A stretch of 48,190 nt of DNA from Holdemanella sp. MSK.7.32 (GTDB lineage: Bacteria > Bacillota_I > Bacilli_A > Erysipelotrichales > Erysipelotrichaceae): the NCBI RefSeq assembly GCF_024460475.1, contig NZ_JANFYN010000014.1:1-48190 (forward strand), given 5' to 3'. The translations under genes and the position numbers were made by a program. This document shows, in pieces, positions 1-8,366 of this stretch (positions are counted from its first letter, which is position 1; each line of letters opens with the position of its first letter). Under the pieces are notes generated by a model. That model saw nothing but the letters and a program-made list of their open reading frames with translations, was not told the DNA's origin and searched no databases.

Positions 1-3
1 AAC

Positions 4-32
4 AGTTGATAATCGGTGATTGATTATCAACT
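4..32. repeat. Perfect inverted repeat downstream of the amino-acid transporter
   Basis: Two perfect 11-base arms (4-14 and 22-32) enclose a 7-base loop. Neither strand has a clear T-run after it, so it could be an mRNA 3'-end structure or part of an element lying off the window edge. Confidence 0.5.
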
Positions 33-56
33 ATAAGCACGACTGCCTGTCGTACA

Positions 57-84
57 GAAAAGCTTGAGCATGTGCCCAAGCTTA
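57..84 (-). terminator. Probable terminator of the amino-acid ABC operon
   Basis: A 7-bp stem (AAGCTTG/CAAGCTT) overlaps the stop codon of the ATPase gene and is followed on the minus strand by a short TTTTC tract. The T-run is weak, so termination may be partial. Confidence 0.5.
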
Positions 85-822
85 TAGTACTTGCGATAAA
101 AATTTGATGGTTCTTGGATTTTGTGGATGTTCAAAGATATCTTCTGGAGTTCCTTGTTCTTGAATAATACCTTCATCCATAAATAATACGCGATCACTTG
201 TTTCACGGGCAAATCCCATTTCGTGTGTTACGATCACAATTGTCATTCCTTGATTTGCCAATTCTTTAATGACTTCAAGTACACCTTTTACCATTTCTGG
301 ATCTAATGCACTTGTTGGTTCATCACATAAAATTACATCTGGATGCATAGCTAGAGCACGAACAATAGCTAGACGCTGTTTTTGTCCACCAGATAATTTT
401 CTTGGATATTCATCCTTCTTATCTTCCAAGCCTACTTTTTTAAGCAATTCAATTGCTTCTTTTTCAGCTTGGGCCTTTGGTGTTTTAAGTTCTAGAATTG
501 GTGTGATGGTAATATTTTCTAAAACTGTTAAATGTGGAAATACATTAAAGTGCTGGAAGATCATTCCAATCTTTTTACGATGTGTATCAATATCAACATT
601 TTCAGCTGCAATATCTATACCTTCGAAAATGATTTGTCCACTAGATGGTTTTTCTAATAAGTTAAGACAACGTAAGAAAGTAGATTTTCCTGAACCACTA
701 GGTCCAATAATACTAACAACTTCTCCTTGATGGATTGTTTGATCAATTCCTTTTAATACTTCAAGATCTCCAAAATTTTTATGTAAGTCTTTTACAACAA
801 TTAGTTCCTTAGTCACTGACAC
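82..822 (-). CDS. Polar amino-acid ABC transporter ATP-binding protein (GlnQ type)
   Basis: This 246-residue ATPase powers uptake of a polar amino acid at the inner face of the membrane. Walker A GPSGSGKST lies at about residues 40-48, the Q-loop glutamine near 90, the LSGGQ signature at 143-147, Walker B with DEPTSALD at 167-174, and the switch histidine at about 200. The length is normal for the GlnQ/HisP/ArtP group. The start overlaps the end of the upstream binding-protein/permease gene by 14 bases, so the two are co-translated and form one transporter. Expression should follow the T-box leader upstream. The exact substrate cannot be read from the ATPase; glutamine, arginine or histidine are all possible. 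Confidence 0.95.
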   Translation of the reverse strand: MSVTKELIVVKDLHKNFGDLEVLKGIDQTIHQGEVVSIIGPSGSGKSTFLRCLNLLEKPSSGQIIFEGIDIAAENVDIDTHRKKIGMIFQHFNVFPHLTVLENITITPILELKTPKAQAEKEAIELLKKVGLEDKKDEYPRKLSGGQKQRLAIVRALAMHPDVILCDEPTSALDPEMVKGVLEVIKELANQGMTIVIVTHEMGFARETSDRVLFMDEGIIQEQGTPEDIFEHPQNPRTIKFLSQVL

Positions 823-2338
823 TCAACTTCCCTTCCATGTATTTAATTAATTTTGATAATGAATATGTAACAATAAAGTAGATCAAACCAACAATTACTA
901 ATGGTTCAATGGATTTATAAGTAGCCGATTTAATAACACTGTTAACAGTCATTAATTCTCCAATATAGAATGTACTTGCCAAAGATGTTTCCTTGATCAT
1001 CATAACGAATTCATTACCTAAGGCAGGCAAGATATTCTTGATAGCTTGAGGAATAATGATTTTAGTCATCATATGTACATTTGACATACCAAGTGATTTG
1101 GCCGCTTCTCTTTGTCCTTTATCCACTGACTGTATACCTGAACGAATAATTTCAGCCACATATGCACTTGAGTTAATAATCAACGCAATGATAACACTAA
1201 CGATCATCGGCATATTTCCATTTGTCAAATAAGAGAAAATATTGATGAACAACCATAATTGTAGTAATAGTGGTGTTCCACGAATCAATTCTACATATAC
1301 ACCCGCAATCACTTGTACGATTTTATTCTTTGATAGTTTTACTAGGGCAAATAATCCACCAATAATTGTACCAAAAATAACAGTAATAGCAGCAAGTCCT
1401 AAAGTGATTCCTAAACCTTTTAATAATTGTGGCCAGCAATATTGAACGATTTGAACACATGTTCCAAAGAATCCAGTCGCTGTTAAAGTAAATTGTTCAC
1501 TACTCTGTTTCTTTGCCGCTTTATACCACTCTTCATATAAACCTTTTTTATTGACTTCCTTTAAAATTTTATTGACTTCTTTCATCAATCTCTTTTCACC
1601 TAAAGGAGCACCTACACGATTACCTGCATAATCTTGATCAATATTGAATAATTCATCTAACTTCGCAAGTTCAGAGTTCTTTTCAATATATTCATCAGCT
1701 GTACCTTCAGAGCATGCAACAGCTTGTACCGTACCATTCTTTAATAGCGCAACACCATCATCAATACTTGAAATAGATTGTAGTTTTGCGTCCGGAATTT
1801 GATCTTCTGTATATTGTTGCTGGATTGATCCTTGTTGAGCAGCCACCTTTAAGCCAGTTAGATCTGTTAACTTCTTATACTTATCTGCATCTTTTTTTGC
1901 GATAATAACAGCTTGTCCACCAGTATCCTCTGTCATATTGTATCCAATAGACATTTCCATCTGTTGCGCACGTGCTGGTGTATAAGCCAACCCAGTAATT
2001 GCTAAATCAATTTCTTCAGTTTGAAGATTTGCCAAAACTGTATCAAAACTTGCGGCTTTGATTGTTAATTTAACACCCATCTTTTTCGCAATATATTTTG
2101 CTAATTCAATATCAGAACCTACATATTGCGCTTGTCCTGTTTTTGTTGAGTCAATAAATTCATTAGGTGGAAAATCAGGAGATGTACCTACAATCAATTC
2201 TCCTCTTTCTTGAATCTTGTCTAATAAATCGCCTGTTGTTGATGTGTCTGTTTCATCGGCAAATGCAGGCATAATACTAGACATCATAATCATAAAACTT
2301 ACTAAAAATGCCGAAATTAATTTAAATCCTTTTTTCAT
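809..2338 (-). CDS. Amino-acid ABC transporter, fused substrate-binding protein and permease
   Basis: The protein (about 509 residues) joins an N-terminal export signal (MKKGFKLISAF, then a hydrophobic stretch ending AFA) and an SBP_bac_3 domain (roughly residues 30-280) to a BPD_transp_1 permease (roughly 300-505) with several membrane helices and an EAA-like loop (SLGMSNVHMMTKIIIPQAI). Such fusions are common in Firmicutes; the binding domain sits outside the membrane tethered to its own channel. I place the start at the second ATG because AGAAGGG is 10 bases before it but only 1 base before the upstream ATG. The gene overlaps the ATPase gene and follows a T-box leader, so it is probably induced when a specific amino acid is scarce. 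Confidence 0.93.
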   Translation of the reverse strand: MKKGFKLISAFLVSFMIMMSSIMPAFADETDTSTTGDLLDKIQERGELIVGTSPDFPPNEFIDSTKTGQAQYVGSDIELAKYIAKKMGVKLTIKAASFDTVLANLQTEEIDLAITGLAYTPARAQQMEMSIGYNMTEDTGGQAVIIAKKDADKYKKLTDLTGLKVAAQQGSIQQQYTEDQIPDAKLQSISSIDDGVALLKNGTVQAVACSEGTADEYIEKNSELAKLDELFNIDQDYAGNRVGAPLGEKRLMKEVNKILKEVNKKGLYEEWYKAAKKQSSEQFTLTATGFFGTCVQIVQYCWPQLLKGLGITLGLAAITVIFGTIIGGLFALVKLSKNKIVQVIAGVYVELIRGTPLLLQLWLFINIFSYLTNGNMPMIVSVIIALIINSSAYVAEIIRSGIQSVDKGQREAAKSLGMSNVHMMTKIIIPQAIKNILPALGNEFVMMIKETSLASTFYIGELMTVNSVIKSATYKSIEPLVIVGLIYFIVTYSLSKLIKYMEGKLSVSD

Positions 2339-2356
2339 CTCTACCATTCCCTTCTA

Positions 2357-2596
2357 ATAAAAAAAGCCGTCCTTGAATATACAAGGACGACTATAAAATC
2401 GCGGTACCACCTTATTTCCTGCACGAATGTACAAGCCCTTAACTCATAACGGGAGTATCCGAAGCTTCCTCAATCTTCGAAAGCTTAGCTCTAAGACACG
2501 TTCACCCTGTGCTTACTGTTCCATTTCCACCATCAGGAACTCACTATCAGCAGCATCCACGACTACTTCTTCTTTTCATTGCCTTTACAAAGGATG
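2357..2596 (-). promoter_or_regulatory. T-box riboswitch controlling the amino-acid ABC transporter
   Basis: On the minus strand the leader carries the invariant T-box core AAGGTGGTACCGCG (2400-2413), then a terminator hairpin GTCCTTG/CAAGGAC (2369-2388) with a run of seven T. Upstream is a Stem I-like region with GAAGAAGTAG (S-turn) and an apical GTTCC/GGAAC helix enclosing TGATGGTG. T-box leaders bind uncharged tRNA, which favours the antiterminator. In the expected specifier position I read GGTGAACGTGTC. GAA-CGT (arginine) is a plausible specifier, but the helix below it did not fold cleanly by eye, so the amino acid is tentative. A canonical promoter lies just upstream. Confidence 0.92.
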
Positions 2597-2601
2597 GCTT
2601 T

Positions 2602-2630
2602 ATTATAAACAAACATTTTTTTAAATGCAA
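2602..2630 (-). promoter_or_regulatory. Promoter for the T-box leader and amino-acid ABC operon
   Basis: Minus-strand TTGCAT, a 17-base spacer, then a perfect TATAAT. It begins just past the stop codon of the Rpn-like gene, so the transporter operon is transcribed independently of that gene, with a start near 2595. Confidence 0.85.
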
Positions 2631-2638
2631 CAGAAAAT

Positions 2639-3655
2639 TTATGATTTTATCAACACCTGAATTTCATCCACATTTAGTGAACAATATGCAGAAATTTGTT
2701 CAAGACTAAAACCGTCTTCATACATCTTGCAAACCATTTGTTTCACTTGTTTATTTGCTGCTTCTACTTTCTTGTCAGCTTTTTCCGCTTGTTTTTGAGC
2801 TTTTTCTTCTGCTTTTCGAGCATCTTCTTCTGCTTTTCGAGCATCTTCTTGTGCTTTACGAGCCTCTTGTGTTGCCTGTCTTGCTTCTTCTTTTGCTTTA
2901 TGAGCCTCTTTCACTTGTTTTTGAGCTTCTTCAAGTTCGAGCTGCAGTTCGATTCGTTCTTCATTTTCATGCAGTTTTCTAAAATCTTCTATTATTTTCT
3001 TCCAACGATCATCCGATATCGTTTCTACACGTTTCTCTAACATTTGAATCACCTCATCCTCTTCTACCATCATCTTAATTTTACTATCATCCATTCCTTT
3101 ATGGCAATTCAAAAAATAATAAATCATCTTTTCCTGTTCATTCATATCACTCAGTGGTTTCTTTAAATCTACTTTTGGCATTTCCACTGTAATTAACTTC
3201 ATACAATCTTCAGATTCTTTCACAAAAGGTATACCACTCCATTTTCTCATTGTGAATGTGCTACAAATCTCATCATCATCAACAAGAATCAAATTAAAGA
3301 AGATCATGACAATGGTTTCCTTTAACTGACTATAGCTTTTCCCTTCCATATCTTGTGAACCATGAAGCCTAGCTAAATAATAATTAAAGCGATTGGGTAA
3401 ATGATCTTTGGTTTGTCTTAACTGCATTTCTAAATCCACCGTCGTTTGATCATCAAATTCAACCAATAGATCCAATCTCGAATTCTTCATTTTACTATAG
3501 TCTTTTACCATTTCTGAATTCTTTACAACTACATGATTCACTTTCCGTTCTAAAAATACCGTAAGTAATGATTTTAAAGCATCATTAGCCTCTTTACAAT
3601 CTTCGCCAAAGACATACTTAAAGGCGAAATCATTTAATAAATTTGCGCTTCTCAT
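2639..3655 (-). CDS. Rpn family PD-(D/E)XK nuclease / putative transposase
   Basis: This 338-residue protein resembles the Rpn (recombination-promoting nuclease, PDDEXK_2) family, whose members are DNA endonucleases often annotated as transposases. The opening NLLNDFAFKYVFGED and the catalytic arrangement SRLDLLVEF (Asp about 62), then VDLEMQ (Glu about 76, Gln about 78), fit it. The last third is a long charged coiled coil of repeated AKEEA/ARKAEE-type units (roughly residues 240-310) followed by a short C-terminal helical domain. The start is the ATG preceded by AAGAGG at five bases; a GTG two codons earlier is badly spaced. Copy number and the coiled-coil length vary widely in this family. 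It has no operon partner here. Confidence 0.82.
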   Translation of the reverse strand: MRSANLLNDFAFKYVFGEDCKEANDALKSLLTVFLERKVNHVVVKNSEMVKDYSKMKNSRLDLLVEFDDQTTVDLEMQLRQTKDHLPNRFNYYLARLHGSQDMEGKSYSQLKETIVMIFFNLILVDDDEICSTFTMRKWSGIPFVKESEDCMKLITVEMPKVDLKKPLSDMNEQEKMIYYFLNCHKGMDDSKIKMMVEEDEVIQMLEKRVETISDDRWKKIIEDFRKLHENEERIELQLELEEAQKQVKEAHKAKEEARQATQEARKAQEDARKAEEDARKAEEKAQKQAEKADKKVEAANKQVKQMVCKMYEDGFSLEQISAYCSLNVDEIQVLIKS

Positions 3656-3739
3656 GAGCACCTCTTTCTAGTAGGCATTTCTTACATACTCATATACGAA
3701 AAAAAAGATACTTTTTCGAATAATTTTTAGATTTTTGCA

Positions 3740-3763
3740 CAAAAAAAGCGCCTTTCGACGCTT
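3740..3763 (-). terminator. Terminator of the hyp operon
   Basis: Hairpin AGCGTC-GAAA-GGCGCT with a GAAA tetraloop is followed by seven T on the minus strand. It directly abuts the hypA stop codon. Confidence 0.85.
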
Positions 3764-4106
3764 ATTCGGCTTCAATCTCCTTAATGAGACACTCATTACC
3801 TTGAAGAAGAACTGTATGTTCACTCTTACAATATGGACACTCTCTTCCATATTGAATCGTATCATATGTTTTTTCACATTCATTACAAATCGTAATGGCT
3901 TCAATCCATTCATATTCTAGTGTTGAGTTTTCAATTAAAGGAACTTTTTTCTTATAATATTTCCAACAATCTACTAAATACTCAGGAACAATTCCACTTA
4001 CTTTTCCTATCTGCAAAGTCACTCTACGAATATCTGTAATATTATTTTCTTGTGCAAGTTCTTCTAATGTTTTTGAAATATGTACAACAATTCCTAATTC
4101 ATGCAT
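3762..4106 (-). CDS. hypA: Hydrogenase/nickel maturation metallochaperone HypA
   Basis: HypA binds nickel through its N-terminal Met-His and hands it, with HypB, to nickel enzymes, classically [NiFe] hydrogenase. The protein has 114 residues, the family length. It starts MHEL (nickel ligand His2) and has the structural zinc pair CNEC (74-77) and CPYC (90-93). I use the MHEL start, two bases past the stop of the upstream flavoprotein; the longer frame has no family match in its first 16 residues. It is the last gene of hypB / flavoprotein / hypA and is followed at once by a terminator. No hydrogenase or urease gene is in the window. Confidence 0.93.
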   Translation of the reverse strand: MHELGIVVHISKTLEELAQENNITDIRRVTLQIGKVSGIVPEYLVDCWKYYKKKVPLIENSTLEYEWIEAITICNECEKTYDTIQYGRECPYCKSEHTVLLQGNECLIKEIEAE

Positions 4107-4107
4107 A

Positions 4108-6789
4108 CTATTTCTTCTTATTGCGAATAATCTTGATTTGGCGTTTAGCCGCATACGGCAAGATAGCTTTCATTTTATCTTCCGCCTTAACCATTCTTGC
4201 TCCATCTTTGATATCACGCGTTAAGTGGATCGCATCAAATTCACATTTTGTCGTACACAAACCACAACCAATGCACTTATTGGTATCCACAATACTTGCA
4301 CCACATCCAAGACATCGATTGGCTTCAATCTTAACTTGTTCTTCTGTAAATGTCGAGCGTAAATCTCTAAAGGATTTTTCACCCAACCCCTTTTTTATAC
4401 CAGGTATCTGTCGTTTGGCATGATCAAAATCAATATCAATCAATGCGTTATTCTTATCAAATTCATTAAATAAATGTAAGTTTCTTCCAATTGTTAGAGA
4501 ATGCCCCTTATGAACAAAACGATGCATAGATTCAGCCGCTTCTTTACCATGACTAATCGCATCAATCGCAAATTTTGGACCTGTGTACACATCACCACCC
4601 ACAAATACATCTTCAACAGATGTTTGTAGTGTTGTACCATCCGCTTTGATTGTTCCATTTGGATTGACATCTACATCCAATCCTTGAATTGGAATAATAC
4701 TTTGTCCAATTGAAAGTAATACATGACTACATTGTATAGTTTCCAAAACACTATCATCATAGCTTGGATTAAATCTTCCAGTTTCATCCTTTACACTTAC
4801 ACATTGTTTAAATACAATTGAATCTTCTAAGATTTCCTTTGGACCCCATCCACAATGAAGAAGAATTCCCTCTTCTTTAGCTTCTAATACTTCCTCAGGA
4901 CTAGTCGGCATTTCGCCTTCTTGTTCTAAAGAACATAAATGAACCTTTTGTGCCCCACTTCTTAAAGCTGCACGAGCTACATCTATCGCAACATTTCCAC
5001 CACCAACGACAACCACATCGCCAGAAATTAGATTCGAATCTTCTACTTTATTCACCTTTCGCAAGAAATCAATTCCAGATTCAACCATCGCATTATCTTC
5101 TCCTGGAATATTTAATTTTCTTGATCCTTGAGCACCAATGGCCACATAGAATGCTTCATATCCCTCATTTCTTAAATCATCCAAAGAAATGTCTTTACCT
5201 ACTTCTATGCCACACTTGAACTCAATGCCCATAGCTTTTAACACTTCAATTTCCGCCTCAATCACAGACTTTTCTAATCTAAAAGAAGGAATACCATATA
5301 CCAACATACCGCCTGGTTTTTCTTCCTTTTCGAATATTGTGACAGGATAGCCCATTATTCTTAAATAATAAGCGGCACTCATACCAGCAGGACCTGCACC
5401 AATAATGGCCATCTTATTTGTAAAAAATTTGCCTTCGACATTTTCACATAAAGGAATATAACGCTTATGTTCATGAAGTTCTTGTTCGGCAATAAACTTC
5501 TTGATTTCATCAATAGCCAAAGGCTCATCAATCAATCCGCGCGTACACTGTTGTTCACACCTTCTATTACAAATAGCTCCACATACGGCTGGAAATGGAT
5601 TAAAGTCTTTAATTAACTTTAATGCATCCATATAGCGACCTTCTTTCGCCATCTTAATATAGCCTTGTACCGGTAAATGTGCAGGGCATGCACTCTTACA
5701 AGGAGATGTTCCCGTTTCATAACAGTTGACTTTAGCTGTATCTCTAAAATTCCAGTTCCACTTTTCAGGGCCCCACTTTACATCATCACAAAGTTCCTGT
5801 TTAGGATACGATACAGGTCCATCCTTTGTACAAAGTTTTTGACCCAATTTTGCCGCTCCTACAGGACAAATTTCCACACACTTTCCACACGCAACACACT
5901 TTTCACTATCCACATGAGCCCTATAAGCACTGGCCGACATATTAGGCGTATTAAACAATTGACTCGTTCTTAATGCGTTACAAACACCATGTGCGCAGTT
6001 ACATATCGCAAAAATCTTATCTTCTCCATCAATATTCGTAATCTGATGTACATATCCTTTTCTTTCACAACGTTCTAAAGTCTCAATAACCTCTTCATAC
6101 GTACAATAATGACCACCCTTGTTTGTCTGTACAACGTAGTCAGCCATATCACCTACCGCAATACAAACATCCGCTTCAACATCACCAGTTCCTTCACCTC
6201 TAACACGTTGTTGTCTTCTACATGAACATGGAGAAAGTGCGTATTTATCGTATTTATTCAACCAATGCGAAATCTTTTCTACACTTACCGCTTGCTGATT
6301 TGCATGAATCGCCTTTTCTACAGGAATAACATGCATACCAATGCCTGCTCCTCCAGGTGGAACCATTGGCGTTACCTTTTCAAGTGGTAATCGCGTCATC
6401 TTTTCAAAGAAATCCGCAACAATTGGATGTTCTTCTACAAGATCTTTATTCATAACCATAAATTCAGCTGCTCCAGGAACAAATTGAGGAAGCACAAACT
6501 GTTTATGATGATTCTCATTTTCCCAGTTGTATTCAATCATTCCAATATTGCATACTTCATTTAATACACGATTCACTCTTCCTGCTGGCCACCCACTTCT
6601 TTTCACTACTTCTTCAAAAGAAAGTGGTTTACGCACTTCAAAACACAAACATAAATCGCATTGTTCATCATTTAATATTTCATTTAAGCACTCATATTCA
6701 GGATCCGTTTCCGATAATTTTTTTACTTTAGCTGGAATACGATCCGTGATACGCCTTGCCAGTTTATCAATATTATCTCGATATGTCAT
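4108..6789 (-). CDS. Multidomain Fe-S flavoprotein: ferredoxin-like module fused to a GltD-type NADPH oxidoreductase
   Basis: This 893-residue soluble protein should move electrons between NAD(P)H, FAD and several iron-sulfur clusters. Residues 1-320 have a winged-helix-like segment with CDLCLC (44-49), Cys-rich motifs SPCSC (186-190) and CNCAHGVC (263-270), and a ferredoxin motif CVACGKCVEICP (298-309). Residues about 355-450 carry the Fe-S region of GltD (CKSACP, then CGAICNRRCEQQC). An FAD fold follows (GAGPAGMSAAYYL, about 464-476), then an NADPH fold (GGGNVAIDVA, near 600) and GGDVYTGP. A C-terminal ferredoxin-like end carries CLGCG and CIGCGLCTTKC. It lies tightly between hypB and hypA, with 1-base gaps, so its job is probably tied to the nickel enzyme they serve. 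The electron partner is unknown. Confidence 0.85.
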   Translation of the reverse strand: MTYRDNIDKLARRITDRIPAKVKKLSETDPEYECLNEILNDEQCDLCLCFEVRKPLSFEEVVKRSGWPAGRVNRVLNEVCNIGMIEYNWENENHHKQFVLPQFVPGAAEFMVMNKDLVEEHPIVADFFEKMTRLPLEKVTPMVPPGGAGIGMHVIPVEKAIHANQQAVSVEKISHWLNKYDKYALSPCSCRRQQRVRGEGTGDVEADVCIAVGDMADYVVQTNKGGHYCTYEEVIETLERCERKGYVHQITNIDGEDKIFAICNCAHGVCNALRTSQLFNTPNMSASAYRAHVDSEKCVACGKCVEICPVGAAKLGQKLCTKDGPVSYPKQELCDDVKWGPEKWNWNFRDTAKVNCYETGTSPCKSACPAHLPVQGYIKMAKEGRYMDALKLIKDFNPFPAVCGAICNRRCEQQCTRGLIDEPLAIDEIKKFIAEQELHEHKRYIPLCENVEGKFFTNKMAIIGAGPAGMSAAYYLRIMGYPVTIFEKEEKPGGMLVYGIPSFRLEKSVIEAEIEVLKAMGIEFKCGIEVGKDISLDDLRNEGYEAFYVAIGAQGSRKLNIPGEDNAMVESGIDFLRKVNKVEDSNLISGDVVVVGGGNVAIDVARAALRSGAQKVHLCSLEQEGEMPTSPEEVLEAKEEGILLHCGWGPKEILEDSIVFKQCVSVKDETGRFNPSYDDSVLETIQCSHVLLSIGQSIIPIQGLDVDVNPNGTIKADGTTLQTSVEDVFVGGDVYTGPKFAIDAISHGKEAAESMHRFVHKGHSLTIGRNLHLFNEFDKNNALIDIDFDHAKRQIPGIKKGLGEKSFRDLRSTFTEEQVKIEANRCLGCGASIVDTNKCIGCGLCTTKCEFDAIHLTRDIKDGARMVKAEDKMKAILPYAAKRQIKIIRNKKK

Positions 6790-6790
6790 A

Positions 6791-7453
6791 TTATTCTTTC
6801 CAGGCCTTTACTTCGTTTTCAAGCCAATTACACCAATCTTCAATTCCCTCACCTGTTTTAGCACACACTTTAAAAATCTTCGCATTTGGATTACGGTACA
6901 AAATATTCTTTTTACACTTATCTACATCAAAATCAAAGTATGGCAATACATCCATTTTATTAATTAAAACCACATCACACACTTGAAACATCAATGGATA
7001 TTTTAAAGGTTTGTCATCTCCTTCTGGAACACTTAATATAGCCACATTTTTAGTGGATCCCGTGTCAAATTCAGCAGGACACACTAAATTCCCTACATTT
7101 TCAAGTACAGCCAAATCTAAATCTTCCATACCCATTTCATGCAATCCTTGACGAGTCATATCTGCGTCTAAATGACACATACCACCTGTATGTAGTTGAA
7201 TCGTGCGTACGCCATATTCACTGATGGTTTTGGCATCTACATCACTATCAATATCCGCTTCCATAATACCAATTCTCATTGTATCTTTTAGTCTTTCTAA
7301 CGTTCTAGATAGAGTTGTTGTCTTCCCTGCTCCTGGACTTGACATAACATTCAATAAGAACACACCTTTATCTTTACATTCTTCTCTCAATTTGTTCGCA
7401 TCTTTATTATTATCTTCAAATACACTTTGTTTTACTTCTATAATTTTATACAT
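6791..7453 (-). CDS. hypB: Hydrogenase nickel incorporation GTPase HypB
   Basis: HypB is a SIMIBI GTPase that couples GTP hydrolysis to nickel insertion. Visible motifs are the P-loop SSPGAGKTT (38-46), the switch region EADIDSDVDA, the metal pair Cys93-His94 in GMCHLD with Cys125 in LVCP, and the guanine-specificity motif NKMD (165-168). At 220 residues it lacks the N-terminal CxxCGC motif of E. coli HypB and any His-rich nickel-storage stretch. AGGAGG sits nine bases before the ATG, the strongest ribosome site of the operon. It is the first gene of the operon, and a CcpA-like site lies just upstream. Confidence 0.95.
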   Translation of the reverse strand: MYKIIEVKQSVFEDNNKDANKLREECKDKGVFLLNVMSSPGAGKTTTLSRTLERLKDTMRIGIMEADIDSDVDAKTISEYGVRTIQLHTGGMCHLDADMTRQGLHEMGMEDLDLAVLENVGNLVCPAEFDTGSTKNVAILSVPEGDDKPLKYPLMFQVCDVVLINKMDVLPYFDFDVDKCKKNILYRNPNAKIFKVCAKTGEGIEDWCNWLENEVKAWKE

Positions 7454-7477
7454 GATAAGAAACCTCCTAAAATGATT

Positions 7478-7491
7478 GTAAACGATTTCAA
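7478..7491. promoter_or_regulatory. Candidate catabolite-responsive element (cre) upstream of hypB
   Basis: The minus-strand sequence TGAAATCGTTTACA matches the CcpA consensus TGWAARCGYTWNCW at all but one position. It lies 25-38 bases before the hypB start, between that gene and the divergent amidase gene, where binding would block or modulate the operon. Confidence 0.45.
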
Positions 7492-7529
7492 ATCAGTAGT
7501 AAATAAACACATGTTAGTCTTTGCACACC

Positions 7530-7558
7530 TTGAAAAGTAGTCACTTTTCGCCTATCAT
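7530..7558 (+). promoter_or_regulatory. Promoter of the amidase / P1 peptidase pair
   Basis: TTGAAA, a 17-base spacer, then TATCAT. The predicted start of transcription (about 7565) practically coincides with the ATG at 7566, so the mRNA may be leaderless. Confidence 0.6.
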
Positions 7559-7565
7559 AATCTAT

Positions 7566-8366
7566 ATGAAGATCTGTATGTACCAAATGTCTGTTTCAAT
7601 GGATAACCAACAAAATATAGCTAAACTAAAAAATATTCCAGACTGTGATATTTTAGTTCTTTGTGAAATGTGGAATTGTCCCTATCATAATGATGCACTT
7701 AAAACAGCGTATTTGCGTCATGATGAAAGTTTGATAGCTTTAAAAAAACTAGCTAAATCGCATAGGATATGGATTGTGGCTGGTTCCATTTGTGCTGACA
7801 AATACAATCGCTGTTACATATTAAATAGCGATGGCGACATTGTTTGTTCGTATGATAAAACACATCTTTTTGAATTCCACAACAAACAAGATTATTGTGA
7901 AAATGAAGTGTTTGTACCAGGAAATCACCTACAATGTTTTGATACGCCATGGGGAAAATGTGGCATTTTATTATGTTACGACATTCGCTTTCCAGAAGTA
8001 TCCAGAGTTCTATCTCAAAATGGAGCACAAATTCTATTTTGTCCAGCCGCTTTTAATGAGCAGGCTACAAAGAAACATTGGAAGCTATTTACTCAGACAC
8101 GCGCCTTAGAAAATGAAGTCTTTTTGTGTGGGGTTGCCCCAGCTAAGTATACGTATAAGAACTATACTTCAGGAGGCCATTCTATTCTTGTGGATGGTTT
8201 TGGCAATGTTGTAGTGGAGTTGGGTGAAGAAGAAGCATACAAAGTTGTAGATATCGATTTAAACGACATTGAAAAAGTAAGGAAAAGGATGCCTTATTGG
8301 AAGGTACGTAGAAATGATTTATATGAATTAAAGGAGATCAAAAATGAAGACAATTCAAATCAATGA
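7566..8366 (+). CDS. Carbon-nitrogen hydrolase (nitrilase superfamily, omega-amidase-like)
   Basis: A 266-residue cytoplasmic amidase that hydrolyses a small amide or N-carbamoyl compound. The nitrilase catalytic triad is visible: Glu34 (LCEMW), Lys98 (YDKTHLF) and Cys137 (LLCYDIRFPE). Length and the MKICMYQMSV opening are typical for the omega-amidase/NIT2-like branch, so deamidation of 2-oxoglutaramate-type products is possible but unproven. I start at this ATG because family homology begins here; there is no Shine-Dalgarno, and the promoter predicts transcription starting at the same place. The last 23 bases overlap the P1 peptidase gene, so the two are coupled. Confidence 0.85.
   Translation: MKICMYQMSVSMDNQQNIAKLKNIPDCDILVLCEMWNCPYHNDALKTAYLRHDESLIALKKLAKSHRIWIVAGSICADKYNRCYILNSDGDIVCSYDKTHLFEFHNKQDYCENEVFVPGNHLQCFDTPWGKCGILLCYDIRFPEVSRVLSQNGAQILFCPAAFNEQATKKHWKLFTQTRALENEVFLCGVAPAKYTYKNYTSGGHSILVDGFGNVVVELGEEEAYKVVDIDLNDIEKVRKRMPYWKVRRNDLYELKEIKNEDNSNQ

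Noticed and set aside
3668..3913. Minus-strand 81-codon frame beside hypA
   Set aside because: It overlaps hypA and its terminator in another frame and has no family resemblance.
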